A stretch of 24,282 bases of DNA from Pseudomonadota bacterium (GTDB lineage Bacteria > Desulfobacterota > Anaeroferrophillalia > Anaeroferrophillales > Tharpellaceae): assembly GCA_030641485.1 (NCBI GenBank), contig DAOWHJ010000070.1, forward strand, positions 1 to 24,282. The letters are read 5' to 3'. A model generated the notes under the pieces. It was not told the origin of the DNA. It saw nothing but the letters and a program-made list of their open reading frames with translations, and did no database searches. The translations under genes were made by a program, and so were the position numbers. Of this stretch, positions 1 through 7,465 are shown one piece after another (within the stretch, counting starts at the first letter, position 1; the number at the start of each line of letters is the position of its first letter).

Positions 1-1264
1 ACTGAATATGTGTGGCTGGCAACTCGCGCTTAACTGATCCCGGACCTTCAAGAACCTCAATCATCGGAGAGTCAAGCCAGACTCCGACCCGACCGGTTGC
101 TGTCACAATCCCCTGGCCCCGCTCCATACATTCACGAATAATACAGGCCGATTCGACATCACGCGGCTCACGTTCAAACACAAACTGTTCAGCATTAATA
201 TTGAGCAAATTAGCGCCCAAACCGCGAACTTTTTCAGTAATCAATAGCCCGATATTCTGTTCAGGAAAGGCAACCCCGGTCGGATGATACTGGGTAGAGT
301 GCATAAATGCGAGCGGCACCCCAGCCCGATAACCCATAACCAGACCATCAGCAGTTGCACCGTAGTGGTTAGTTGTTGCAAATCCCTGAATATGAAGGCG
401 ACCATAACCGCCGGTGGCCATGACCACAGATTTTGCTTTAATGACAAAATACTCTTCAGTCTCAAGATTATAGAAAAGGGCTCCAGCCGCTCGACCCTGA
501 CTATCTTTCAAGATCTCAATTGCGGACGAAAACTCAAGCACCTCAATATCATCGGCACGATTTCGCGACTCATCTCGCAAAACCCGCATAATTGCCGAAC
601 CAGTCATATCCCCGGATGAGTGCATCCGCTTACGACTGGTTCCACCACCGTGACGAACCCTTAAGCGGCCGTCAGGATTTTTATCAAACATCAACCCTAA
701 ACGCTCAAGCCATTCGATGACCAGCGGCGCATCGTTAGTCAGGGCCGCAACCAACTCCGGAGTATTAGTAAAGTGACCACCACCGATGACATCAAGATAG
801 TGATAATAGGGAGAATCAACTTCCTGGGTTGAACCCTGAATACCACCTTCTGCCATTACTGTATTCGCATCACCATGGCGCAATTTTGTGGCAAGAATAA
901 CCTTACAACCGCTCTCCTGCGCCATCAGAGCAGCGGAAGTCCCACCGCCACCACCGCCGATAACCAAAACATCGGTTTCATGGGTAGTCAATTTTTCAAG
1001 TTCGGCACTGGCGACCATAAGTCGGGCTTTCGACTCTAAAATGTCTACGAACTCATCAGGATAGTTCTCCCCTTTGCTAGGGCCAATCTTAACATCACGA
1101 CGACCTTCGGGCTTATAATCGGGATGGAACTTACTTAAAACCTCTTCGCGCCCGGCCAAAGTTAAGGCCTCAAAATCGAGCCCTTTACGACTGCGCTCAA
1201 GTCTCTCCGGTCGGCTGGCCTCAACTTTTTTAATCAAATCCAGCATTTCAGGTGTGTAACCCAT
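1..1264 (-). CDS. frdA: Fumarate reductase / succinate dehydrogenase flavoprotein subunit, TfrA-like (3' end cut by window)
   Basis: The reading frame starts at ATG 1264 behind an AGAGG Shine-Dalgarno and stays open to the window edge, giving 421 codons without a stop. It has an N-terminal extension of about 85 residues, then a GGGGGG dinucleotide-binding loop, NTVMAEGGIQG near residue 132, HSSGDMTGSA, and the substrate-domain segment QYHPTGVAF followed by EKVRGLGANLLN. These are hallmarks of the FrdA/SdhA/NadB flavoprotein family, which interconverts fumarate and succinate using FAD. The His that holds FAD covalently in membrane Frd/Sdh (SHTVAAQGG) is Asn here, so FAD is probably non-covalent, as in soluble thiol:fumarate reductase. 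It is the last gene seen of the long operon, 35 bases after frdB. No membrane anchor gene lies in the window, but the downstream side is not visible. Family call is firm; the physiological direction is open. Confidence 0.9.
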   Translation of the reverse strand, partial: MGYTPEMLDLIKKVEASRPERLERSRKGLDFEALTLAGREEVLSKFHPDYKPEGRRDVKIGPSKGENYPDEFVDILESKARLMVASAELEKLTTHETDVLVIGGGGGGTSAALMAQESGCKVILATKLRHGDANTVMAEGGIQGSTQEVDSPYYHYLDVIGGGHFTNTPELVAALTNDAPLVIEWLERLGLMFDKNPDGRLRVRHGGGTSRKRMHSSGDMTGSAIMRVLRDESRNRADDIEVLEFSSAIEILKDSQGRAAGALFYNLETEEYFVIKAKSVVMATGGYGRLHIQGFATTNHYGATADGLVMGYRAGVPLAFMHSTQYHPTGVAFPEQNIGLLITEKVRGLGANLLNINAEQFVFEREPRDVESACIIRECMERGQGIVTATGRVGVWLDSPMIEVLEGPGSVKRELPATHIQ

Positions 1265-1299
1265 GATTAAACCTCTATTCGTAACTTTCGTTTATTATT

Positions 1300-2076
1300 T
1301 TATAGAAACTGTTTCTCTTCTGGCTGCCACTCGCTACTATCCTGAGGCTCCATTTCTCGAGCAACATAGAGTTCGCGTAACTTATCTTCATCGCTTACGA
1401 CTAGATCTTTAAGCATCGCTTCAAACTTACCAGCTTTGATATTTTCAACCCGAGGGATTAAATGTTCTGCTTTTTTAACCTGATACTTAGCATGGACACG
1501 ACGACAGAGCTGGGCCAAGTGAAAGTGCTGAATCTGCGCCGGACAACGCGAAGAGCAGAGTCCACACTGAATACAGTCAAAAGAGAGGCGCGCAGCTTTG
1601 GCAACATCACCACGCATGGCTGCGTTGACATATTCCATAACTTCAATATCCATCGGACAGGCTTTTGTGCAGGTATTACAGGCTACACATTTCATCACCT
1701 CAGGATAGAGTTTCATAACTGTTTCCGCTGAAGCGTCAACTTGCTCAATATCGTAGGTTGTCCGATTCGCAGGAAAGAAAGGCAACTGAGTCAGATACAT
1801 TTCTGCTTGAACTACGGTCTGACAGGCAAGGCAGAAATTGAGTTTATAGTCACCTGCAATTCTAAATATGGTTGGACAGGCGCCACAAATACCGCCACGA
1901 CACCCGCAGGAACGAATAAACTGGTACCCAGCATACTCAACCGCTTTTTGAATCGTCATGGTTTCGGGTACCTGGTACTGTTTACCCATAATGTAGATCG
2001 GCACCAATTTTGTACCTTCCGGCAGAATAGCCCGGTCTCCGGTCGCTACTCTGATTTCCTGTTTTGCCTCACTCAT
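1300..2076 (-). CDS. frdB: Fumarate reductase iron-sulfur subunit, TfrB N-half-like
   Basis: A 258-residue protein with a clear start: AGGAGGA sits 8 bases before the ATG. Residues 20-90 form a plant-type [2Fe-2S] domain with the cysteine cluster CGCRGGICGAC (57-67) and CLAC (82-85). Residues 130-141 (CVACNTCTKACP) and 168-179 (CIQCGLCSSRCP) are two CxxCxxCxxxCP motifs arranged as in HdrC, not the [3Fe-4S]-type third motif of membrane SdhB. It should carry electrons to FrdA, its downstream neighbour. In methanogen TfrB an HdrB-like domain with two CCG motifs follows this region. Here the protein ends after an acidic tail, and HdrB-type proteins are encoded separately in the same operon. It is therefore best read as a soluble TfrB-like subunit without its thiol-oxidising half. 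Confidence 0.88.
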   Translation of the reverse strand: MSEAKQEIRVATGDRAILPEGTKLVPIYIMGKQYQVPETMTIQKAVEYAGYQFIRSCGCRGGICGACPTIFRIAGDYKLNFCLACQTVVQAEMYLTQLPFFPANRTTYDIEQVDASAETVMKLYPEVMKCVACNTCTKACPMDIEVMEYVNAAMRGDVAKAARLSFDCIQCGLCSSRCPAQIQHFHLAQLCRRVHAKYQVKKAEHLIPRVENIKAGKFEAMLKDLVVSDEDKLRELYVAREMEPQDSSEWQPEEKQFL

Positions 2077-2234
2077 GGCAATCTTCCTCCTGGCGGAAAA
2101 ATGTTTCTAATCCAGCAAATCTGGATGAGTAACTTTCTGAGATCTATTTTTTTATTGAAAAATTAAATTTACCCAGTAAGCTACTAAATTTCTTTTTATT
2201 TTGTAAAAAAATCACTAGATGGCTAAGTAAAAAC
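2077..2234 (-). other. AT-rich spacer between frhB-like gene and frdB, with small hairpins
   Basis: A 158-base spacer, long for this operon. On the minus strand it begins with TAAGT-TTTT-ACTTA flanked by GGC/GCC, a hairpin that includes the frhB-like stop codon. An AT-rich tract with a run of seven T follows, starting well after the stem. This could be a weak terminator or processing site, but the T run is too far from the stem for a textbook one. Close to frdB is a small CCAG-ATTTG-CTGG hairpin and then the strong AGGAGGA ribosome-binding site. I see no convincing promoter here. Confidence 0.35.
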
Positions 2235-3386
2235 TTAATGGCCACTCATTCCAGCTTCAGTCACAAGTTCAGTATCCTGGAATGTAGTCGCCGGTGCGGG
2301 CTCATCGTAGCTGCGACCGGGCTCATATTCCATCATCTTCTGAGCATTATTACCAACCGTACGGAAGAGTGACATAACCGATATATCATTAGGACAAGCG
2401 GTATCACACATTCCACAACCGATGCAGGAGATAACCATATGATTTAAGCGGGTCAGGTGGAACATTACCGTATTCGCAGGCATCCGAATCGCACCTTTGT
2501 CATTGGCCCAACTTAAATACTGATCGGGAGTATGTTCAAATGTCGGTGAACGAAAAACACATTCTCGACAGTAGCAAATCGGGCAGTTGATCATACAGTT
2601 GTGACAGCGCATACAGGTTGAGAGTAACTCCTGAATACCTTTAATCGAGTTGACCTTGCTACTGAAATCACCCAATACCTGAGTACAGGAGTTGCTGCGC
2701 TCAGCCTTGACCGATGCGATAATCTCTTGCCGCTTAGAGTTATCCTGACCATTAAATTCCAGGATATTTTTTTCATTCATAACATCAGCCAGTTCATCAT
2801 TGGCTTCAATATAGAGCTGTTTTTCAGTATCGACACCCCAAAGACCAACCACGATATCAACAACGCTGGTATCTAAAGCCGGGTATTCACAAATCTCACA
2901 GGCAGAACGGAAAGCAGCAGAATCGTCGGCATTACAAGCTCCGGTCACAGCCTGCTTGCGCAGGTCAAGAGCCGGACTCTTACCGGATTTAACCAGAGCA
3001 GAAAAAGCCTTCGGTTCATAAGTTCCGAGACAATCAACTACGATAATTACCAGAGCTTCTCGGGTGATCTGCTTAAATTTGGCAAGTTCAACCAAAGCCC
3101 GGGCTTCACAGGGTTTGACAACCACCCCAATCTTCTCACCCGGATCACGAAAGGTCAGATTTGAAATAATCCGGGCTGCCTGTACCGGCATGACCGGTGC
3201 CCCAATATCGGTATCTGCCAAAAGGGCTGGATTCTTAATCAGTGCATGAACATAGTTATCGCCACCAGTAGTTTTTTTCGGAACCAGTAGGCTACCGACC
3301 AGGTCACTCTCTAGGAGACGAGTTAAAAATGCTTCGATCTCACCATTAAATGAGTCTGCTGAGAGATCAATTACTGTCGTTTTCAT
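2235..3386 (-). CDS. FrhB/FdhB-type iron-sulfur flavoprotein (coenzyme F420 hydrogenase/dehydrogenase beta-subunit family)
   Basis: 383 residues, start ATG 3386 behind GGAG at 9 bases. The segment VVVKPCEARALVEL (88-101) and the following VVDCLGTYEPK (116-126) match the FrhB/FdhB family, whose members bind FAD and pass electrons between a nicotinamide or deazaflavin cofactor and Fe-S partners. A cysteine-rich stretch CMRCHNCMINCPICYCREC (258-276) and CIGCGMCDTACP (321-332) are the ferredoxin-like cluster sites. The gene lies between mvhD and frdB, and FrhB-type proteins are known partners of HdrA/MvhD in several anaerobes. Whether it uses F420 cannot be told from the sequence; most bacteria of this kind lack F420-based energy metabolism, so NAD(P)H, ferredoxin or HdrA itself are more likely partners. 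Family call good, exact substrate unknown. Confidence 0.8.
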   Translation of the reverse strand: MKTTVIDLSADSFNGEIEAFLTRLLESDLVGSLLVPKKTTGGDNYVHALIKNPALLADTDIGAPVMPVQAARIISNLTFRDPGEKIGVVVKPCEARALVELAKFKQITREALVIIVVDCLGTYEPKAFSALVKSGKSPALDLRKQAVTGACNADDSAAFRSACEICEYPALDTSVVDIVVGLWGVDTEKQLYIEANDELADVMNEKNILEFNGQDNSKRQEIIASVKAERSNSCTQVLGDFSSKVNSIKGIQELLSTCMRCHNCMINCPICYCRECVFRSPTFEHTPDQYLSWANDKGAIRMPANTVMFHLTRLNHMVISCIGCGMCDTACPNDISVMSLFRTVGNNAQKMMEYEPGRSYDEPAPATTFQDTELVTEAGMSGH

Positions 3387-3594
3387 GGTTCAATTTCTCC
3401 AAACTTGCTAATACTGTAACTATATTAAGTACGCACCACATTAAATATACATTAAATGGCGACGAACCTTGCTTCGCCCTCTCAAATGGGGTCACATCTT
3501 GACAATGGCTGTTGGAAGATTGTCTACTTATCCGACCTTCTCGATACGCCATAGTCAAGAAATGACCCCGCCTGCGGAGGTTTGAAATCTGACC
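3387..3594. repeat. Spacer with REP-like inverted repeat between mvhD and frhB-like gene
   Basis: This 208-base gap interrupts an otherwise tight operon. It carries an inverted repeat with arms GGGGTCACATCTTGAC (3488-3503) and GTCAAGAAATGACCCC (3554-3569), 14 of 16 positions complementary, around about 50 bases. A second smaller hairpin, GGCGA...TCGCC, lies at 3458-3478. A related GGGGTCATTTATTGAC arm occurs at 18723-18738. I infer a REP-like or miniature mobile element; no transposase is present. A 63-codon frame across it is judged non-coding. Confidence 0.5.
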
Positions 3595-4023
3595 TTACAG
3601 ATCCCATTCGTCTGCGAGAGGGTTCTGCCCTTGACTCTGTAGTGCTCCATCATATTCACGAATAGTCTCGGCAAAAAGACGACCCTCACTAGCACTGATC
3701 CAGCGGAGCCAGACCCGTTCTTGATCAAGCCCCAGAGTATCCATTATCGACCGCAAAAGAGCAATACGGCGACGCGCTTTCAGGTTGCCAGTCTGATAAT
3801 GACAATCTCCAGGGTGACATCCGCCGATCAAAACCCCATCAGCTCCATCAAGTAGAGATTTAAGCACATAGACAACATCAATCGCCCCGGAACACATCAG
3901 ATGAATAATCCTAATTCCAGCCGGGTATTGCTGACGTGTGGTTCCCGCCAAATCTGCACCAGTATAGGTACACCAGTGACATAAAAAACCGACTATCCTT
4001 GGTTCAAATTTAGAATCAGACAT
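3595..4023 (-). CDS. mvhD: MvhD-type electron-transfer iron-sulfur subunit
   Basis: 142 residues, the usual size of stand-alone MvhD. Start ATG 4023 has AAGGAAAC 7 bases upstream. The family's cysteines are all there: CHWC (15-18), MCSG (43-46) and GGCHPGDCHYQTGN (67-80). MvhD holds a [2Fe-2S] cluster and passes electrons from a hydrogenase, formate dehydrogenase or NADH-oxidising module into HdrA. No hydrogenase or formate dehydrogenase catalytic subunit lies in this window. It follows hdrA2 in the operon and precedes the frhB-like gene, so it most likely docks on one of the HdrA proteins. It is separated from hdrA2 by a mobile-element-like insertion and a small ORF. Confidence 0.92.
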   Translation of the reverse strand: MSDSKFEPRIVGFLCHWCTYTGADLAGTTRQQYPAGIRIIHLMCSGAIDVVYVLKSLLDGADGVLIGGCHPGDCHYQTGNLKARRRIALLRSIMDTLGLDQERVWLRWISASEGRLFAETIREYDGALQSQGQNPLADEWDL

Positions 4024-4077
4024 GATTTTGTTTCCTTAAAAGTTTTATTGTAACCATTTCTTATATCTATTTTGTTA

Positions 4078-4233
4078 CTAATTTAACCTTTCCCTGTCTT
4101 CTATAACTGCTTGATGCCAGGCTGGTGATTGAAATCGATCTTCGTAATTAGCAAGATCAGTCCAAATATCCTCCATAATACCAAGTTTTTGTGCAACAGT
4201 AAATTCCGATAGAGGTAGTTTTATCTTGTCCAT
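4078..4233 (-). CDS. Small ORF, truncated addiction-module antitoxin-like
   Basis: A 51-codon frame beginning MDKIKLPLSEF and ending EDRERLN at a TAG. It has an excellent ribosome-binding site (GGAGGG, 7 bases before the ATG). The patterns KLGIMEDIWTDL and SPAWHQAVIEDRE resemble the small antitoxins annotated as addiction-module proteins (motif ..LWDDL....SPAWHxxVLxxRE..). Those usually continue for about 20 more residues with a G...F.DW..AK tail, which is missing here. No toxin gene is next to it; mvhD follows 54 bases on. I read it as a remnant or minimal antitoxin left in the operon between hdrA2 and mvhD. Expression is plausible, function uncertain. Confidence 0.5.
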   Translation of the reverse strand: MDKIKLPLSEFTVAQKLGIMEDIWTDLANYEDRFQSPAWHQAVIEDRERLN

Positions 4234-4249
4234 ACATTTACCCTCCTAG

Positions 4250-4388
4250 GAGCCTGTCCGAGAATAGGATTTTTTTCTCAGATCAAGGCATTTTTTGACA
4301 ATAAGCACAGATATACACCTAGTATTTCGAGCATTATTTTCAAAAAATAACGCCGAGCTGGGGAAAAAAGACATTCTAGGACAGGCTC
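4250..4388. mobile_element. 139-bp MITE-like palindromic element with CTAG target duplication
   Basis: The ends are perfect 10-bp inverted repeats (GAGCCTGTCC at the left, GGACAGGCTC at the right). Inverted similarity then continues inward for roughly 55 bases per side (AGAAT, a T run, CAG, ATTTTTTGA-AATAA), so nearly the whole element is an imperfect hairpin. It is flanked by CTAG at 4246-4249 and 4389-4392, consistent with a 4-bp target duplication such as IS5-group elements make. No transposase is encoded. The right CTAG supplies the TAG stop of hdrA2 and the left one abuts the ribosome-binding site of the small antitoxin-like ORF. Transcripts of the operon would carry a long hairpin at this point. 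Confidence 0.75.
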
Positions 4389-7300
4389 CTAGCGCATCAA
4401 TTCATTCGTTACTGCCATCATCTGGCCTTTATCAAAACCGATCTGCTGAGTCGCTCCATTCGGACAGACTGCGGCACAGCTACCACATCCATGACAGAGT
4501 TCGGAATGGACTTCGGCAATCTTCGTCGCCAAATTGATTTCGCGGGCATCATAAGGGCAAGCATCAACACAAAGTCCACAACCACTGCAGAGCCTAGTAC
4601 TAACGATGACCATATTCTTGGTGCTTTTGATCTCTTTTCGACTCAATACAGTTGCCGCTCTAGATGCCGCCGCCTGCGCCCGAATCAGGGTCTCTTTAAT
4701 ATGCAATGGGGCTGAAGCCAAACCGCAATGGTAACGCCCCTCACCAACAAAATCGACCAGTGCCGCTTTGCTGTTAGACTCAGCAAAAAACCCGTACTCA
4801 TCAAGTGGTAGTGAGAATGTTTTTGCAAGTTCACTGAAATCCCCAGGTTCTACCCCAACGCTTAAGACAAGCAGCTCAGGAGACAATGTCACATCCTGCT
4901 TTAGAATTTGGTCATAATAGGATAAACTCAAATCAGACCCAGATGCGGTTACTTCAGGTTTTCGTTCAACTTCATAGGGCGAGAAGAGGATGCCCAAATC
5001 GCGGGCTTTGCGATAGTAATCCTCAAAGAGCCCGTATGAACGGAGATCACGATAGAGAACTGTAATTTTGCACTCCGGGGCAATCTCTTTTAAGCGTAAT
5101 GCGTTTTTCAGGGCATGGGTACAACAAACCCGGCTACAGTATTCTCGTTTCCCATCCTCACGCGAACCGACACACTGAATCATCACAACTTCACTTAAAT
5201 CATGTAATTGCTCAGGGGTGGTTGCAAGCTGTTTTTCGAGCTCACTTTGGGTCAAAATTTTCTCACTCTGACCTTTAAGGTACTCGCTGGTTTCAGCCTC
5301 TTGACCACCGGTTGCCATCAGCAAGACTCCGTGCTCTATAGATCGGCTATCGTCCTCGTCAGCAAGTTTCACTGTCGTCGTATAGCGACCAACCCGGCCC
5401 AGATGTTCAGTGATTTCAGCCTTGAGCAAAACCTCAATTTGATTGTCAGCCTCAACTGCAGGAATCAGGCTATTAAGCAGTTCCGACGGTTTGGAACCCT
5501 CTAAAGTGTAATGAGCGAGCCTAAGACGACCTCCTAAACACTCATCTTTTTCAACCAGCGTCACTTGACAACCACGAGCTGAGAGCGAAAGGGCGGCTTT
5601 GAGTCCGGCAACACCACCACCAACAACCAGGGCCCGATCCGTCACCGACACCGTAACCGCCGGAGCTGGAAGGTTATTAAAAACTTGCGCATAACTGGCA
5701 TTCAGTAGAGCTTTGGCTTTACCGTTGATAACTTCAGGTTCTCCAGCATGAGGGAACAGACACTGCTCACGTAAATTCGTCACGACAAATGCATTTCGGT
5801 TAAAACCAATCTTTTCAGCAAAGGCGTCTAATGAGCGCTCCATCTCACGCACCGAGCAGGCGCCAATAATAATCCGGTTAAGTTCATGTTCACCAATAAA
5901 ATGACGCAATCCGAGCAAGCCCTCTGGAGTACAGATATTATCCACAACTTCAGCACAGGCAACGTAAGATCGTTTTTTAAGCTCCGCACAAAGAGTGTCA
6001 AGGTCAATGTCAGCCGCTATAGTACCAGCACATGAACATAAAAAGATACCGATCTTGGGCTCTTCAATCCAGACATCACCCTCTTCCGGATGGGTTGGTT
6101 CAACCGGCAAAGCGTCAGTTGCATTATTAGAATCGGTTTCGAGAGCACCTAAAGAGATAATCACTGAATCAGCTGCAGCCGTAGCTTCAAGAACTGTTTC
6201 GGGTATATCCTTGGGCCCATTAAAGGCACCAGCGGCAAAAAGACCTGGTTTTGAGGTTAAGGTTGGCGCAAACTCAGCCGTGCGGCAAAAGCCATACTCA
6301 TCCAGTTCAAGTCCGATGTCAGCGGCAAAATCAATTTTCGGCGCATCAAAACCTAAAGAAAGTACTACCAAGTCAACTGTGTCTTGAGAAAATCCTGCGT
6401 CACTATCGTAAACCAAGTTAAGTTTTTTGGTTTTCGGGTCCTCTTTGACAGTTGAAACCATGGACCGTCGGTACTCTACAGCATGCTCGTTTTTAGCCTG
6501 ATTAAAATATTTTTCATAGCCCTTACCCATTCCGCGGAGATCCATATAGTAGACCACAACTTCAGTTTCAGGGCATCTCTCACGAATAAACATCGCCTGC
6601 TTAGTTGCATACATACAACAGACTGAAGAGCAGTAACCTCGACCACAAGAGTTATCCCGTGAACCAACACACTGAATAAAAGCGATCCGTTTCGGAGCAC
6701 TGCCATCAGCGGGGGATACCGGTTTCCCGAGACTGGGGCCGGAAAAACTTATCATTCTTTCAAGCTGGCGACTGGAAACCACATTTTTATAGCGACCAAA
6801 ACCATATTCGCCCTTTAAGCCACTATCAACCAGCGAAAATCCCGGGGTCAAAAGGACGGCATCAGCCGTAATCTCCTCCTCAGTTACAGCAAAGGCATCA
6901 AGATCAATCGCTTTGGTCGGACAAATCTCAACACAAGCACCGCATTTCGTGCAATTTTCAGAATCAATTCTATAGCCAGCATTAACCATCTTCGGATAAA
7001 GCTTATAAATTGCTGAGCGCTCTTCAAGCCCTTCACTAAACTCGTAAGCGACATTGACCGGACAAACTGCAGAACATTTCCCACAATCAATACATTTGTC
7101 CTGGTCAACACCATTCGGGGTTACAGCCAAGGTCATCCTAAAATCACCCGGTTCACCACTAAGTGACAAGGGTGTGCTGTTCACTTTGATCTCAAGGTTC
7201 TCATGCAGGCGGCATTCAACAAAAGGGCAATAGGCCGGCTGTTTTGGTGAGAGAAAACATACCCCACAGGAGTTTGTCGGAAATGTATTATCCAGAAGCG

Positions 7301-7460
7301 GGAAAAAGCCACCAATAGCAGCCTCTTTCTCAACCAGAGTAACCTTGATTCCCTGTTCAGCAAGTTGTAGAGCCGCAGTCATCCCGGCAAAACCACCGCC
7401 GATTACTGCAACCTTCTTTTCTTTAGTCATTATTTTATTGTCTTTATTTTCAAAGGGCAT
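4389..7460 (-). CDS. hdrA: HdrA-like double flavoprotein, fused QmoA-type + HdrA modules
   Basis: 1023 residues, about 1.5 times a normal HdrA. Module 1 (about 1-440) has the FAD loop VIGGGFAG (19-26), a Cys motif TFPTNSCGVCFLSP (59-72), a double ferredoxin insertion (C123-C133 and C170-C180) and CVGSR...CC (264-282). Module 2 (about 465-1023) begins with the HdrA N-terminal domain (FLCSC, 473-477) and continues with FAD loop VVGGGVAG (612-619). It lacks both the Cys motif and the inserted ferredoxin, but keeps CVGSR...CC and ends with two CxxCxxCxxxCP clusters. HdrA is the flavin-based bifurcating subunit that links HdrBC, MvhD and ferredoxin. The start is unsure: ATG 7460 couples to hdrB2 five bases away, while ATG 7430 gives a more typical N terminus (MTKEKKVAVIGGG); neither has a clear Shine-Dalgarno. 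Its stop codon lies in the target duplication of a MITE-like element. BamE-type proteins are a similar fused relative. Confidence 0.88.
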   Translation of the reverse strand: MPFENKDNKIMTKEKKVAVIGGGFAGMTAALQLAEQGIKVTLVEKEAAIGGFFPLLDNTFPTNSCGVCFLSPKQPAYCPFVECRLHENLEIKVNSTPLSLSGEPGDFRMTLAVTPNGVDQDKCIDCGKCSAVCPVNVAYEFSEGLEERSAIYKLYPKMVNAGYRIDSENCTKCGACVEICPTKAIDLDAFAVTEEEITADAVLLTPGFSLVDSGLKGEYGFGRYKNVVSSRQLERMISFSGPSLGKPVSPADGSAPKRIAFIQCVGSRDNSCGRGYCSSVCCMYATKQAMFIRERCPETEVVVYYMDLRGMGKGYEKYFNQAKNEHAVEYRRSMVSTVKEDPKTKKLNLVYDSDAGFSQDTVDLVVLSLGFDAPKIDFAADIGLELDEYGFCRTAEFAPTLTSKPGLFAAGAFNGPKDIPETVLEATAAADSVIISLGALETDSNNATDALPVEPTHPEEGDVWIEEPKIGIFLCSCAGTIAADIDLDTLCAELKKRSYVACAEVVDNICTPEGLLGLRHFIGEHELNRIIIGACSVREMERSLDAFAEKIGFNRNAFVVTNLREQCLFPHAGEPEVINGKAKALLNASYAQVFNNLPAPAVTVSVTDRALVVGGGVAGLKAALSLSARGCQVTLVEKDECLGGRLRLAHYTLEGSKPSELLNSLIPAVEADNQIEVLLKAEITEHLGRVGRYTTTVKLADEDDSRSIEHGVLLMATGGQEAETSEYLKGQSEKILTQSELEKQLATTPEQLHDLSEVVMIQCVGSREDGKREYCSRVCCTHALKNALRLKEIAPECKITVLYRDLRSYGLFEDYYRKARDLGILFSPYEVERKPEVTASGSDLSLSYYDQILKQDVTLSPELLVLSVGVEPGDFSELAKTFSLPLDEYGFFAESNSKAALVDFVGEGRYHCGLASAPLHIKETLIRAQAAASRAATVLSRKEIKSTKNMVIVSTRLCSGCGLCVDACPYDAREINLATKIAEVHSELCHGCGSCAAVCPNGATQQIGFDKGQMMAVTNELMR

Positions 7461-7465
7461 AATAC

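Noticed and set aside
3458..3478. Rho-independent terminator after mvhD
   Set aside because: The GGCGA/TCGCC hairpin is short and followed by mixed A/T sequence without a T run.
3367..3558. Minus-strand frame of 63 codons upstream of the frhB-like gene
   Set aside because: It is made mostly of the REP-like repeat and overlaps the frhB-like start; composition is not protein-like.
5995..6387. Plus-strand frame of 130 codons inside hdrA2
   Set aside because: It is the mirror of a well-supported gene; the same holds for the other long frames opposite or inside the hdr, nuo, fum and frd genes.
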